Assembly (NCBI GenBank): GCA_947625395.1
Contig: CANQOD010000074.1
Coordinates: 1 to 6,137, forward strand
Length of the DNA stretch: 6,137 nucleotides
Origin: an uncultured Bacilli bacterium
Lineage (GTDB): Bacteria > Bacillota_I > Bacilli_A > RF39 > UBA660
Reading direction: 5' to 3'
Shown here: positions 1 through 6,083 of the stretch, piece after piece
How the letters are laid out: each line of letters opens with the position of its first letter
How positions within the stretch are numbered: the stretch's first letter is position 1
The notes under the pieces: model-generated
Database searches by the model: none
Told to the model about the DNA's origin: nothing
What the model saw: the letters and a program-made list of their open reading frames with translations, nothing else
Position numbers and translations under genes: made by a program

Positions 1-23
1 AAGAAGACTAGGAGTGAAGCAAG

Positions 24-1265
24 ATGCCAAGAAAAAAAGAAACAAATGAAGAGATAGAAGAAGAAATTAGAGAAGTTGTAGTAGAAAAAAAAGTAGGCTT
101 TAATTATTTAGAAGTAACGATTATTATGGTGATTTCAATTCTTTTTGGCTTTGTCATTGGAAATGCAGTGAATTATGTAAAAACAACAGTCACAGGAAGT
201 AAAGCACCCTCTGAATTAAAGGAGTTTATTTCTACTTATCAGAATTTAGTGGATGAATATTATGAAAAACTCGATAAAGAAGCGCTTGTGGATGCGGCGA
301 TTGAGGGTATGGTGGATTATTTAAAAGACCCTTATTCTAGTTACATTGAGGGAGAAGCTTCCACGTCTTTTAATGAACAAATTGATGGGAAATATATTGG
401 AATTGGAACAACACTCAAATGGGAAAATGAGGTTGCTTCCTTTGTAGACATCATTGCCAAAGGTCCTGCTGAAAAAGCAGGCATTCAAGAGGGCGATGTT
501 TTAAAAGCGGTAGATGGGAAAGAGATTACAGGTCTTTCAACGACAGAAATTTCTCAATTGATTAAAGGAAAAAAGGGAACTACTGTGAAATTGACCATTC
601 AAAGAAAAGAAGAACAGAAAGAAGTAAGCGTGACAAGAGAAGAAATTGAACTATCTTCTGTGACAGCGAAGATGTATGAAGAAAATCAAAAGAAGATTGG
701 TTTTATCAAAATCGATATTTTTGCGGCGAATACGGCGAAACAGTTTGCCCAAGCATTGCGTCAATTAGAAAAACAGTCTATCACTTCTCTCATTATTGAT
801 GTGCGGGATAATCCGGGTGGACATTTAACGCAAGTTTCAGAGATTTTATCCTTATTTTTGAATAAAAAACAAGTGCTATATCAAACAGATGAAAGCGGTA
901 TCAAGAAAAAAGTTTATGCATTGAGCAAGGAAAGTAGAAGTTATCCTGTGGTGGTGTTAGCGAATGAATCCAGTGCTTCTGCTTCAGAGATTTTGGCTTC
1001 TTGTATGAAAGAAACTTATCAAGCAGAAGTGGTTGGAATGACAACGTATGGAAAAGGAACTGTTCAAAAAAGTATGACGTTAAAAAACGGAGATACCATT
1101 AAATACACGACTGAAAAATGGTATACTGCGAAAGGAAATTGGATTGATAAAATTGGTGTTTCCCCAACGATTGAAGTGGAACAAAGCGAAGCTTATTTGA
1201 CGACAGGACTCGAAAGCGATGATACACAACTACAGAAAGCTTTAGAAATGCTCAAGGAAAAATAA
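24..1265 (+). CDS. S41 family carboxyl-terminal processing protease (CtpA/CtpB-like), membrane-anchored
   Basis: This is a serine protease that cleaves extracytoplasmic proteins near their carboxyl termini, anchored by one membrane helix. The 413-residue product has a charged cytoplasmic head (about 1-28), a hydrophobic segment (about 29-50), a helical stretch, a PDZ domain (about 117-205, carboxylate-binding loop YIGIG at 124-128) and an S41 core (about 221-390). The core contains DVRDNPGG at 259-266, the nucleophile Ser319 in SSASASEI, Lys344 in YGKGTVQ and Gln348. The Ser-Lys spacing of 25 and Lys-Gln spacing of 4 match the Ser/Lys/Gln arrangement known for CtpB and Prc, so the enzyme should be active. 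It is somewhat shorter than typical CtpA/CtpB (about 470-480 residues). AGGAG at 10-14 supports the ATG at 24. It heads a likely operon, with the next gene starting 12 bases after its stop. In many Bacillota such genes follow ftsEX or murein-hydrolase genes, but that cannot be seen here. The substrate is unknown. Confidence 0.95.
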   Translation: MPRKKETNEEIEEEIREVVVEKKVGFNYLEVTIIMVISILFGFVIGNAVNYVKTTVTGSKAPSELKEFISTYQNLVDEYYEKLDKEALVDAAIEGMVDYLKDPYSSYIEGEASTSFNEQIDGKYIGIGTTLKWENEVASFVDIIAKGPAEKAGIQEGDVLKAVDGKEITGLSTTEISQLIKGKKGTTVKLTIQRKEEQKEVSVTREEIELSSVTAKMYEENQKKIGFIKIDIFAANTAKQFAQALRQLEKQSITSLIIDVRDNPGGHLTQVSEILSLFLNKKQVLYQTDESGIKKKVYALSKESRSYPVVVLANESSASASEILASCMKETYQAEVVGMTTYGKGTVQKSMTLKNGDTIKYTTEKWYTAKGNWIDKIGVSPTIEVEQSEAYLTTGLESDDTQLQKALEMLKEK

Positions 1266-1266
1266 A

Positions 1267-1274
1267 AGAGGAGG
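1267..1274 (+). promoter_or_regulatory. Ribosome binding site AGAGGAGG before three tandem ATG codons
   Basis: AGAGGAGG lies immediately after the protease stop codon and is followed by ATGATGATG. The first ATG is only 3 bases from the GGAGG core, the second (1281) is 6 and the third (1284) is 9. By spacing, the second or third ATG is the more likely start of the SUKH gene. The products would differ only by one or two Met residues. Confidence 0.75.
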
Positions 1275-1277
1275 TTT

Positions 1278-1676
1278 ATGATGATGAAACGATGGAAGTA
1301 TGTGATTCCAACAAGTCTTGAAAAGATACAAAAAGTAGAGGCACAACTGCAGTATCAATTCCCAGTCGATTTTCAAGAATGTGTACTCGAAAATAATGCG
1401 GGCACTCCTGATGAATATCTATTTTTTCTTCCGAATCATGAGGAAAAAGTCTTTGGTGGCTTGTTATCGTTCAATGAGGAAGACCAAGACTTTATTTTGC
1501 GCTTTAATCAAACTCCTGAAAAGAGTCCCATAATCACGGTGGGCCAAGATGCTTTTGGAAATCGCATCGGTTTCTTGAAAAAGACTAATGAAATCGTGTA
1601 TCAGGAGCATGAAACAGAAAAAATAACACGGATTTGTTCTACGTGGACAGATTTTTGTCATCAACTCAAAAAGTAA
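1278..1676 (+). CDS. SMI1/KNR4 (SUKH) family protein
   Basis: This is a small soluble protein of about 130 residues and appears to be a complete single SUKH domain. Numbered from the first ATG, the family hallmarks are Trp6 near the start, an I..VE helix (17-21), the FP.DF motif (28-32), the ENNAG turn (38-42), GGLLSF (60-65), DAFGNRIGF (91-99) followed by a strand ending in IVYQEHE (106-112), and a final W..FC..L helix (123-130). SUKH proteins in bacteria are often immunity proteins for polymorphic or contact-dependent toxins, and others are stand-alone regulatory or binding proteins. No toxin with a secretion signal is visible next to it. Its neighbours, 12 bases away on each side, are a surface protease and an LRR-transglutaminase protein, so it is probably cotranscribed with both. 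The outermost ATG is listed, although 1281 or 1284 is better spaced from the RBS. The family call is firm, but the role here is not known. Confidence 0.85.
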   Translation: MMMKRWKYVIPTSLEKIQKVEAQLQYQFPVDFQECVLENNAGTPDEYLFFLPNHEEKVFGGLLSFNEEDQDFILRFNQTPEKSPIITVGQDAFGNRIGFLKKTNEIVYQEHETEKITRICSTWTDFCHQLKK

Positions 1677-1688
1677 AAGGAGCAAGAT

Positions 1689-3209
1689 ATGACTGAAAGA
1701 ATTGATATTCAAAATGAGAAATTAGCGGAACAAATTCGCAAACAACTCCATCTAGAAGAGAGTGAAATGACGTCTTTAACGGTATTTACAAAGGAACAAT
1801 TAGCAAGTGTTACTAATTTAGAGATAACAAGACGTGTCACAGATATTTCTTGGATAGCAAAGTACTGTCCTCATTTAAAGCAGCTTGTTATCAAGTCTAC
1901 GTCTGCTAAGGATACTTATACTGAAGATGATAAAGCTGATTTACGTTATTGGCTTTATCAAGTAGGAATTACAGATTTTTCCTTTATAAAGGAATTAAAA
2001 AATTTAGAAATATTAGAAATTGATAATGATTGTCAATTAGAAACACTTGATTTGACAGGACTTCATCAGCTTTCTTCTCTTACGCTAAAAGGAAATCCAA
2101 AACTAAAAGAAGTGAAAGGGATAGAAGAACTATCTGCATTAAGTGAACTGACGCTAGTGAACAACAGTGCTTTCCATCCAACGTTTGCTATTGAAAAGAT
2201 GCTCCAACAAGGCCTTACGAATTTGCATTTGGATTTTGATTGCTATCCTTTTTTAAAAAGACAGTATCCAAACATCCATCAAATGCTTCTTTCTGCGACC
2301 AAAGATGCGGGCTTTGTCTGTGATTGGCAAGAAAATATGAGTGATATTGATGTCACGAAGTTAAATACGCTTCAAATGGAAAAAATGTATCAAGAAGCCC
2401 AACAGATTTTAGACTTCACCATCGAGCCTCATTTTTCTGATTTAGAAAAAATTACAGCGATTTATACCTATCTAGTGAATTATATCCAATATGACCATGA
2501 AGCACTGAAAGCAGCAACAGAGGGCGAAAAGAACGACGCGTTAAAAAGAGCCCAACAGCAACATGATAGAAAAGTTACAACGATATTGAATAGAAGACAA
2601 TCTAGCTACAATGCAATTTTAGAGAAAAAGGCTGTTTGTGAGGGTTACTGTAATATGTTTCATTACTTATTAAAAGCAGTTGGCATTCATTCTCAAGTTG
2701 TACAGTGCAGTCAAGACCTCCGTAAAAAAGTTTGTGGGGAAGATAGTGACCATGGGGTTGTTAGAATAGAAATCAATCATGACTGGTTCTATTTTGACCC
2801 TACTTATGATGCTGAAAATGTTTCAGGAGAAAACTTTTTTAGGACGAAAGAAGAATTTTCTAAAAATCATGTGTTAAGTATTTCGGAAAAAGAGATTGTA
2901 AGTCCTTTAGAAAAACCATATTCACTTGATGAAATGAATGCTGCTTCTCAAAAGGTGGCTCAAGAGATGAATCACAAAATAGAAAGAAGAAAAGCTGAAA
3001 CAAAAGAAACCAATGTGGATTTAGGAAGCACCCAAACGTCAAGTTCTTCTTCTACTACGTCTGATTTTGAAGAACACTTTCGAAAGAAATATACAGGTGG
3101 AGAAGAGGATTTTGCTCCCCAAAGCGATATAGATGCAATGGATGAAATCTTTCGAGAACAAGAAGAAAGAAAACATATTGAGGGAGACCATCGGCGGAAA
3201 ATGTTTTAG
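1689..3209 (+). CDS. Leucine-rich-repeat-like and transglutaminase-like domain protein, probably cytoplasmic
   Basis: The product has 506 residues and no signal peptide or membrane helix. Residues about 30-185 contain degenerate leucine-rich repeats, with strand motifs such as LKQLVI (63-68), LEILEID (106-112), LSSLTLKGN (128-136), LSELTLVNN (151-159) and LTNLHLDF (176-183). Residues about 225-400 form a transglutaminase-like cysteine-protease fold with Cys317 in AVCEGY, His355 in SDHGVV and Asp370 in YFDPTYD. The 15-residue His-Asp spacing fits the family, although the usual HAWN reads HGVV here. A charged insert (about 271-305) precedes the Cys. The tail (about 430-506) is charged, with a Ser/Thr run at 450-458 and a terminal helix rich in Glu, Arg and Lys. 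Bacterial members of this fold include proteases, amidases and cross-linking enzymes, so the reaction cannot be assigned. AAGGAG at 1677-1682, 6 bases before the ATG, sets the start. It is the last gene of the operon and lies directly after the SUKH gene, which suggests they may work together. Confidence 0.88.
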   Translation: MTERIDIQNEKLAEQIRKQLHLEESEMTSLTVFTKEQLASVTNLEITRRVTDISWIAKYCPHLKQLVIKSTSAKDTYTEDDKADLRYWLYQVGITDFSFIKELKNLEILEIDNDCQLETLDLTGLHQLSSLTLKGNPKLKEVKGIEELSALSELTLVNNSAFHPTFAIEKMLQQGLTNLHLDFDCYPFLKRQYPNIHQMLLSATKDAGFVCDWQENMSDIDVTKLNTLQMEKMYQEAQQILDFTIEPHFSDLEKITAIYTYLVNYIQYDHEALKAATEGEKNDALKRAQQQHDRKVTTILNRRQSSYNAILEKKAVCEGYCNMFHYLLKAVGIHSQVVQCSQDLRKKVCGEDSDHGVVRIEINHDWFYFDPTYDAENVSGENFFRTKEEFSKNHVLSISEKEIVSPLEKPYSLDEMNAASQKVAQEMNHKIERRKAETKETNVDLGSTQTSSSSSTTSDFEEHFRKKYTGGEEDFAPQSDIDAMDEIFREQEERKHIEGDHRRKMF

Positions 3210-3210
3210 T

Positions 3211-3248
3211 GAAGAGAAAGAGAAAATTCCCTTTCTTTTCTTTTTTTT
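3211..3248 (+). terminator. Rho-independent terminator after the three-gene operon
   Basis: The purine arm 3211-3220 (GAAGAGAAAG) pairs over 10 bp with the pyrimidine arm 3231-3240 (CTTTCTTTTC), with a single G-U pair and a 10-base loop. Eight T residues follow at 3241-3248. It begins two bases after the TAG stop of the LRR-transglutaminase gene. The stem is weak in GC, with three G-C pairs, but the layout is canonical. Confidence 0.7.
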
Positions 3249-3344
3249 GTTTTCCTTTCCTCCATTTCGTTCTCTTTTTTTGGTTTCTTCCCATGCATTC
3301 CCTTTTCTTCTTTTCCTCTCTTTTTTTATTCCTTTCTTATTTTT
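3229..3344. other. Polypyrimidine tract between operon terminator and clpB promoter
   Basis: About 106 of 116 bases are C or T on the plus strand, made of runs of T broken by single or double C. The tract begins inside the terminator's 3' arm and ends at the CIRCE-like operator. No RBS with an open frame is supported on either strand. The first 32 bases (3229-3260) form an imperfect mirror repeat, with 13 of 16 paired positions matching. The AT-rich end just upstream of the -35 box might act as an UP-like element for clpB, but this is inference. Confidence 0.6.
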
Positions 3345-3369
3345 AGCACTCTATGTTGACAATTGCTAA
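3343..3369 (+). promoter_or_regulatory. CIRCE-like HrcA operator upstream of clpB
   Basis: The left half TTAGCACTC (3343-3351) is a perfect match to the CIRCE half-site. After exactly 9 bases comes AATTGCTAA (3361-3369), which matches 7 of 9 positions of the expected GAGTGCTAA. The spacing and the core TTAGC/GCTAA inverted repeat are as in CIRCE. The -35 box lies in the spacer and its last base is the first base of the right half, so a bound HrcA would block RNA polymerase. This predicts heat-inducible clpB expression. The hrcA gene is not in the window. Confidence 0.85.
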
Positions 3370-3383
3370 AAAATGGGTATAAT
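3356..3383 (+). promoter_or_regulatory. Consensus sigma-A promoter for clpB
   Basis: There is a perfect -35 TTGACA (3356-3361) and a perfect -10 TATAAT (3378-3383), separated by 16 bases. Transcription would start near 3390, leaving a leader of about 18 bases that is mostly the RBS. The -35 box is embedded in the CIRCE-like operator, so a very strong promoter is paired with a repressor site. Confidence 0.9.
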
Positions 3384-3392
3384 AGGAAGAGA

Positions 3393-3401
3393 AAAGGAGG
3401 A
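3393..3401 (+). promoter_or_regulatory. Ribosome binding site that fixes the clpB start
   Basis: AAAGGAGGA is a near-perfect Shine-Dalgarno sequence whose GGAGG core ends 7 bases before the ATG at 3408. It lies downstream of the -10 box. It therefore excludes the in-frame TTG at 3363, which sits inside the operator and promoter and would not be transcribed. Confidence 0.9.
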
Positions 3402-3407
3402 GATTCT

Positions 3408-5504
3408 ATGTATCCACAACAAGAACAAGAAGAAAATGTATTAGAAAAATATGGTCGTAATATTAATGAAGCTGTGAAAAATGGTAAAATTGACCCCGTC
3501 ATTGGCCGAGATGAAGAAATCAGAGCAATTACGAGAATTTTATCGAGAAAAACGAAAAATAACCCTGTTTTAATTGGTGAACCAGGTGTTGGAAAAACAG
3601 CCATTGTTGAGGGACTTGCTCTTCGAATTGTGAAAGGTGATGTGCCATCTAGTCTAAAAGAAAAAATCATTTGGGAACTGGATATGGCTAGCTTAATAGC
3701 AGGAGCAAAATATCGTGGGGAATTTGAAGAACGTTTGAAAAATGTTTTGAAAGAGATTCAGAAAAGCGATGGACAAATCATTTTGTTTATTGATGAAATT
3801 CATACGATTGTAGGCTCTGGAAATTTAGAAGGGGCAATGGACACTTCAAATATTTTAAAACCGATGTTAGCTCGTGGTGAAATTCATGTCATTGGTGCCA
3901 CTACCTTAAATGAGTATCGTCAATATATTGAAAAAGATGGTGCTTTAGAGCGAAGATTTCAAAAGATAAAAGTCAGTGAGCCAACTGTATTGGATACCAT
4001 TACGATTTTAAGAGGATTAAAAGAACGATTTGAAATTCATCATGGTGTTACGATTCATGATAAAGCCTTAGTTGCTGCAGCCAATCTTTCTAACCGTTAT
4101 ATCACTGACCGCTATCTTCCGGATAAAGCGATTGATTTAGTGGATGAAGCTTGTGCCACCATTCGTGTACAAATGGATTCTGTACCTAATGAGTTAGATA
4201 GTTTAACTAGAAAAATTATGCGTCTTGAAATTGAGGAACAAGCAATTAAAAAAGAAAAAGATAAGCTTTCTATGGAACGAAAAGAAGCAATTAAGAAAGA
4301 ACTTGAAGAGCTAAAAGCCAAAGAACAACAGTTCAATTCCTCTTGGCAAGAAGAAAAACATCTTCTTGAAACAATCAATCAAAAGAAACAAGAACTGGAG
4401 AAAACAAGATTTGATTTAGAACAAGCAGAAAATGAATATGACCTTGAAACTGCGGCACGACTCCGTCATGGTGAAATTCCACGCTTAGAAAAGGAACTTC
4501 AGGAATTAAAAGAAAAAGATGAACGGAAACTTTTGAGTGATACAGTCAGTGAAGAAGATATTTGTATGGTGATTTCTAAATGGACAAACATTCCTTTAAG
4601 TAAACTGTTAAGTGGTGAAAAAGAAAAATTATTAAATCTTGAAAAAACGCTTGCTAAAAGAGTGATTGGTCAAGATGAAGCACTGCATTTAGTGAGTGAA
4701 GCCATTTTGAAGTCAAGAAGTGGCATTAAAGACCCAAATCGTCCGATTGGTTCCTTTATCTTTTTAGGTCCTACTGGTGTTGGAAAAACAGAAGTGGCAA
4801 GAAGTTTAGCAGATGCTTTATTTGATGATGAAAAGCATATGGTTCGCATTGATATGAGTGAATATATGGAAAAATTCAGTGTATCAAGATTGATTGGTTC
4901 TCCTCCAGGTTATGTGGGTTATGAAGAGGGAGGACAATTGACAGAAGCTGTTCGTAGAAATCCTTATAGTATTGTCCTCTTTGATGAAATTGAAAAGGCC
5001 CATCCTGAAGTTTTAAACTTATTGCTTCAAATCCTAGATGATGGTAGAATTACAGATTCCAATGGTCGAACTGTTGATTTTAAAAATACCATTATCATTA
5101 TGACTTCTAATCTTGGTAGTGAACATATTTTAGAGGGAAAGAATGAACTGGTATTACAGGAATTGAAAAATACGTTCCGTCCTGAGTTCCTTAACCGTGT
5201 TGATGAGATTCTTCTCTTTCATCCACTTTCTAAAGAAGTGACTTACCAAATTTTAGAAAAATTATTAAAAGAGTTAGAACTTCGTCTAAAAGATAGGGAT
5301 TTACATCTTGCATTAACACAAGAAGTTAAAGAACGCTTGGTGGAAGAGGGCTATGATGCTTTTTATGGTGCTCGTCCATTAAAACGGGTTGTCAGTAAAA
5401 AAATTGAAAGTCCATTGGCAAGAAAAATCATTGAAGGAAATATCGCTTATGGTGATACAATTCAATTTGTTCTTGACCATGACGAGATTCGAATTCAAAA
5501 TTAA
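3408..5504 (+). CDS. clpB: ATP-dependent protein disaggregase ClpB lacking the N domain
   Basis: This AAA+ chaperone is expected to extract polypeptides from aggregates with DnaK in the cytoplasm. The 698-residue product starts with a short leader and enters AAA-1 at about residue 20. AAA-1 has Walker A GEPGVGKT (57-64), pore loop KYRGEF (101-106, Tyr102), Walker B ILFIDE (125-130) and arginine fingers R182/R183. A full-length coiled-coil M domain (about 258-375) marks it as ClpB, not ClpC or ClpE. AAA-2 has Walker A GPTGVGKT (454-461), pore loop GYVGY (501-505), Walker B IVLFDE (522-527), sensor-1 Asn568, Arg597 and sensor-2 GARPLKR (654-660). No ClpP-binding (IGF/LGF-type) loop is seen, consistent with a disaggregase. 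Usual ClpB is about 860 residues, and the roughly 145-residue N domain is absent. Promoter, operator and RBS sit directly before the ATG, so this is not a broken gene. Short forms are known from mycoplasmas and as the internal-start product of E. coli clpB. It is probably monocistronic. Confidence 0.97.
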   Translation: MYPQQEQEENVLEKYGRNINEAVKNGKIDPVIGRDEEIRAITRILSRKTKNNPVLIGEPGVGKTAIVEGLALRIVKGDVPSSLKEKIIWELDMASLIAGAKYRGEFEERLKNVLKEIQKSDGQIILFIDEIHTIVGSGNLEGAMDTSNILKPMLARGEIHVIGATTLNEYRQYIEKDGALERRFQKIKVSEPTVLDTITILRGLKERFEIHHGVTIHDKALVAAANLSNRYITDRYLPDKAIDLVDEACATIRVQMDSVPNELDSLTRKIMRLEIEEQAIKKEKDKLSMERKEAIKKELEELKAKEQQFNSSWQEEKHLLETINQKKQELEKTRFDLEQAENEYDLETAARLRHGEIPRLEKELQELKEKDERKLLSDTVSEEDICMVISKWTNIPLSKLLSGEKEKLLNLEKTLAKRVIGQDEALHLVSEAILKSRSGIKDPNRPIGSFIFLGPTGVGKTEVARSLADALFDDEKHMVRIDMSEYMEKFSVSRLIGSPPGYVGYEEGGQLTEAVRRNPYSIVLFDEIEKAHPEVLNLLLQILDDGRITDSNGRTVDFKNTIIIMTSNLGSEHILEGKNELVLQELKNTFRPEFLNRVDEILLFHPLSKEVTYQILEKLLKELELRLKDRDLHLALTQEVKERLVEEGYDAFYGARPLKRVVSKKIESPLARKIIEGNIAYGDTIQFVLDHDEIRIQN

Positions 5505-5536
5505 ACAGGTTCAAAATTCAGAACCTGTTTCTTTTT
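5503..5536 (+). terminator. Terminator hairpin between convergent clpB and sortase genes
   Basis: AAACAGGTTC (5503-5512) and GAACCTGTTT (5521-5530) form a perfect 10-bp stem with an 8-base loop. A C and five T residues follow at 5532-5536. It starts within the clpB stop codon, so it should end clpB transcription efficiently. The distal part of the structure lies inside the 3' end of the opposing sortase gene. Read from the minus strand, the same stem is followed by AATTTTG, which is a weaker terminator, so bidirectional use is possible but less certain. Confidence 0.85.
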
Positions 5537-6083
5537 GGATGTTCGCAATGACAATCAGTTGTTGATTTTTTTTCGTGGGGTGACACGTAGTTAAAATAGC
5601 CTGTTTTTGTTGATTGAGAGGTACTTCGATATGTCCCGTTTTTTCTTGACTTTCAATTTGTTCAATTTGATAGGTGTAAGTCTTATTTTGAAAAAGCACC
5701 TCAAAAGTATCGCCTCGTTTTAATTGATTTAAGTCTTTAAAATAGGAAATAGAGCTTGTCCCCGAATGTGCTGCTAGAAACAACTGACTGTTGTCTTGAT
5801 TGGGATAAGTTGAACCTTTTAAAATTGTTACATTTTGATTGACTTCGTTTTTGGGACTCTCCATCGCAAAAAGTGGTTTGACCAAATGAATTTTTGGAAT
5901 TGTTAAAGTTCCAATGGCCTCTTGTGTTCCTTTCTCTTGCTTGTTTCCAGGACTGATTGTTTCAACGACGTCACGACTGATTTTAGAAAATTCTGCGGGC
6001 TTTGTTTTAGAAAGAAGAAGCATGCCACTGCCATAGATGAGGAGCAGGCAAAGACTAAAACCTAATTTTCTTTTGAGCATCAT
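5511..6083 (-). CDS. Sortase family transpeptidase with an atypical active site
   Basis: This is a membrane-anchored cysteine transpeptidase of 190 residues, the kind that joins surface proteins to the cell wall or to each other. The short basic start MMLKRK is followed by a hydrophobic segment (about 8-25) that acts as an uncleaved anchor, a linker, and the sortase beta barrel from about residue 57 (IGTLTIPKI at 57-65). His106 in LAAHSG and Cys167 in LTTCHPT are the expected catalytic residues. The position just before the LIV strand, where sortases normally carry the catalytic Arg, is Gln175 (KKNQQLIVIA). No other Arg lies in the C-terminal part. The length and single N-terminal anchor fit class D/E-like or class A-like enzymes, and I cannot fix the class. 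The start is the first of two ATGs. AGGAG at 6096-6100 is 12 bases away, which is long, and an in-frame TAG lies just upstream. No promoter is evident, so it is probably cotranscribed with an upstream minus-strand gene. Confidence 0.9.
   Translation of the reverse strand: MMLKRKLGFSLCLLLIYGSGMLLLSKTKPAEFSKISRDVVETISPGNKQEKGTQEAIGTLTIPKIHLVKPLFAMESPKNEVNQNVTILKGSTYPNQDNSQLFLAAHSGTSSISYFKDLNQLKRGDTFEVLFQNKTYTYQIEQIESQEKTGHIEVPLNQQKQAILTTCHPTKKNQQLIVIANIQKETGSEF

Noticed and set aside
1..23. Possible stop codon TAG at 9-11 of an upstream gene
   Set aside because: Only two codons precede it in the window, so nothing about a gene can be supported.
1278..3209. Classic polymorphic toxin and immunity pair
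   Set aside because: The large protein has no secretion signal, RHS/YD repeats or pre-toxin domain, and the gene order is SUKH first. Only a looser functional pairing is proposed.
3055..3294. Minus-strand open frame rich in Lys and Arg
   Set aside because: It overlaps the end of the LRR-transglutaminase gene and the polypurine complement of the pyrimidine tract. The Lys-rich reading comes from base composition.
3133..3369. Plus-strand open frame rich in Phe and Leu across the intergenic tract
   Set aside because: Its composition reflects TTT and CTT runs. It runs through the terminator and into the operator, with no convincing RBS.
3363..3407. In-frame TTG that would extend ClpB by 15 residues
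   Set aside because: It lies inside the CIRCE-like operator, upstream of the -10 box, so it would not be in the mRNA. The ATG at 3408 has an ideal RBS.
3326..3670. Minus-strand open frame covering the clpB promoter and first codons
   Set aside because: It is antisense to a certain gene and to its promoter and operator, and its translation resembles no recognised family.
4112..4378. Ser-rich minus-strand frame inside clpB
   Set aside because: It is a shadow of the Lys/Glu-rich coiled-coil M domain read on the other strand.
3408..5504. ClpC or ClpE identity for the AAA+ protein
   Set aside because: The long M domain and the absence of a ClpP-binding loop fit ClpB. There is no zinc finger or UVR domain.
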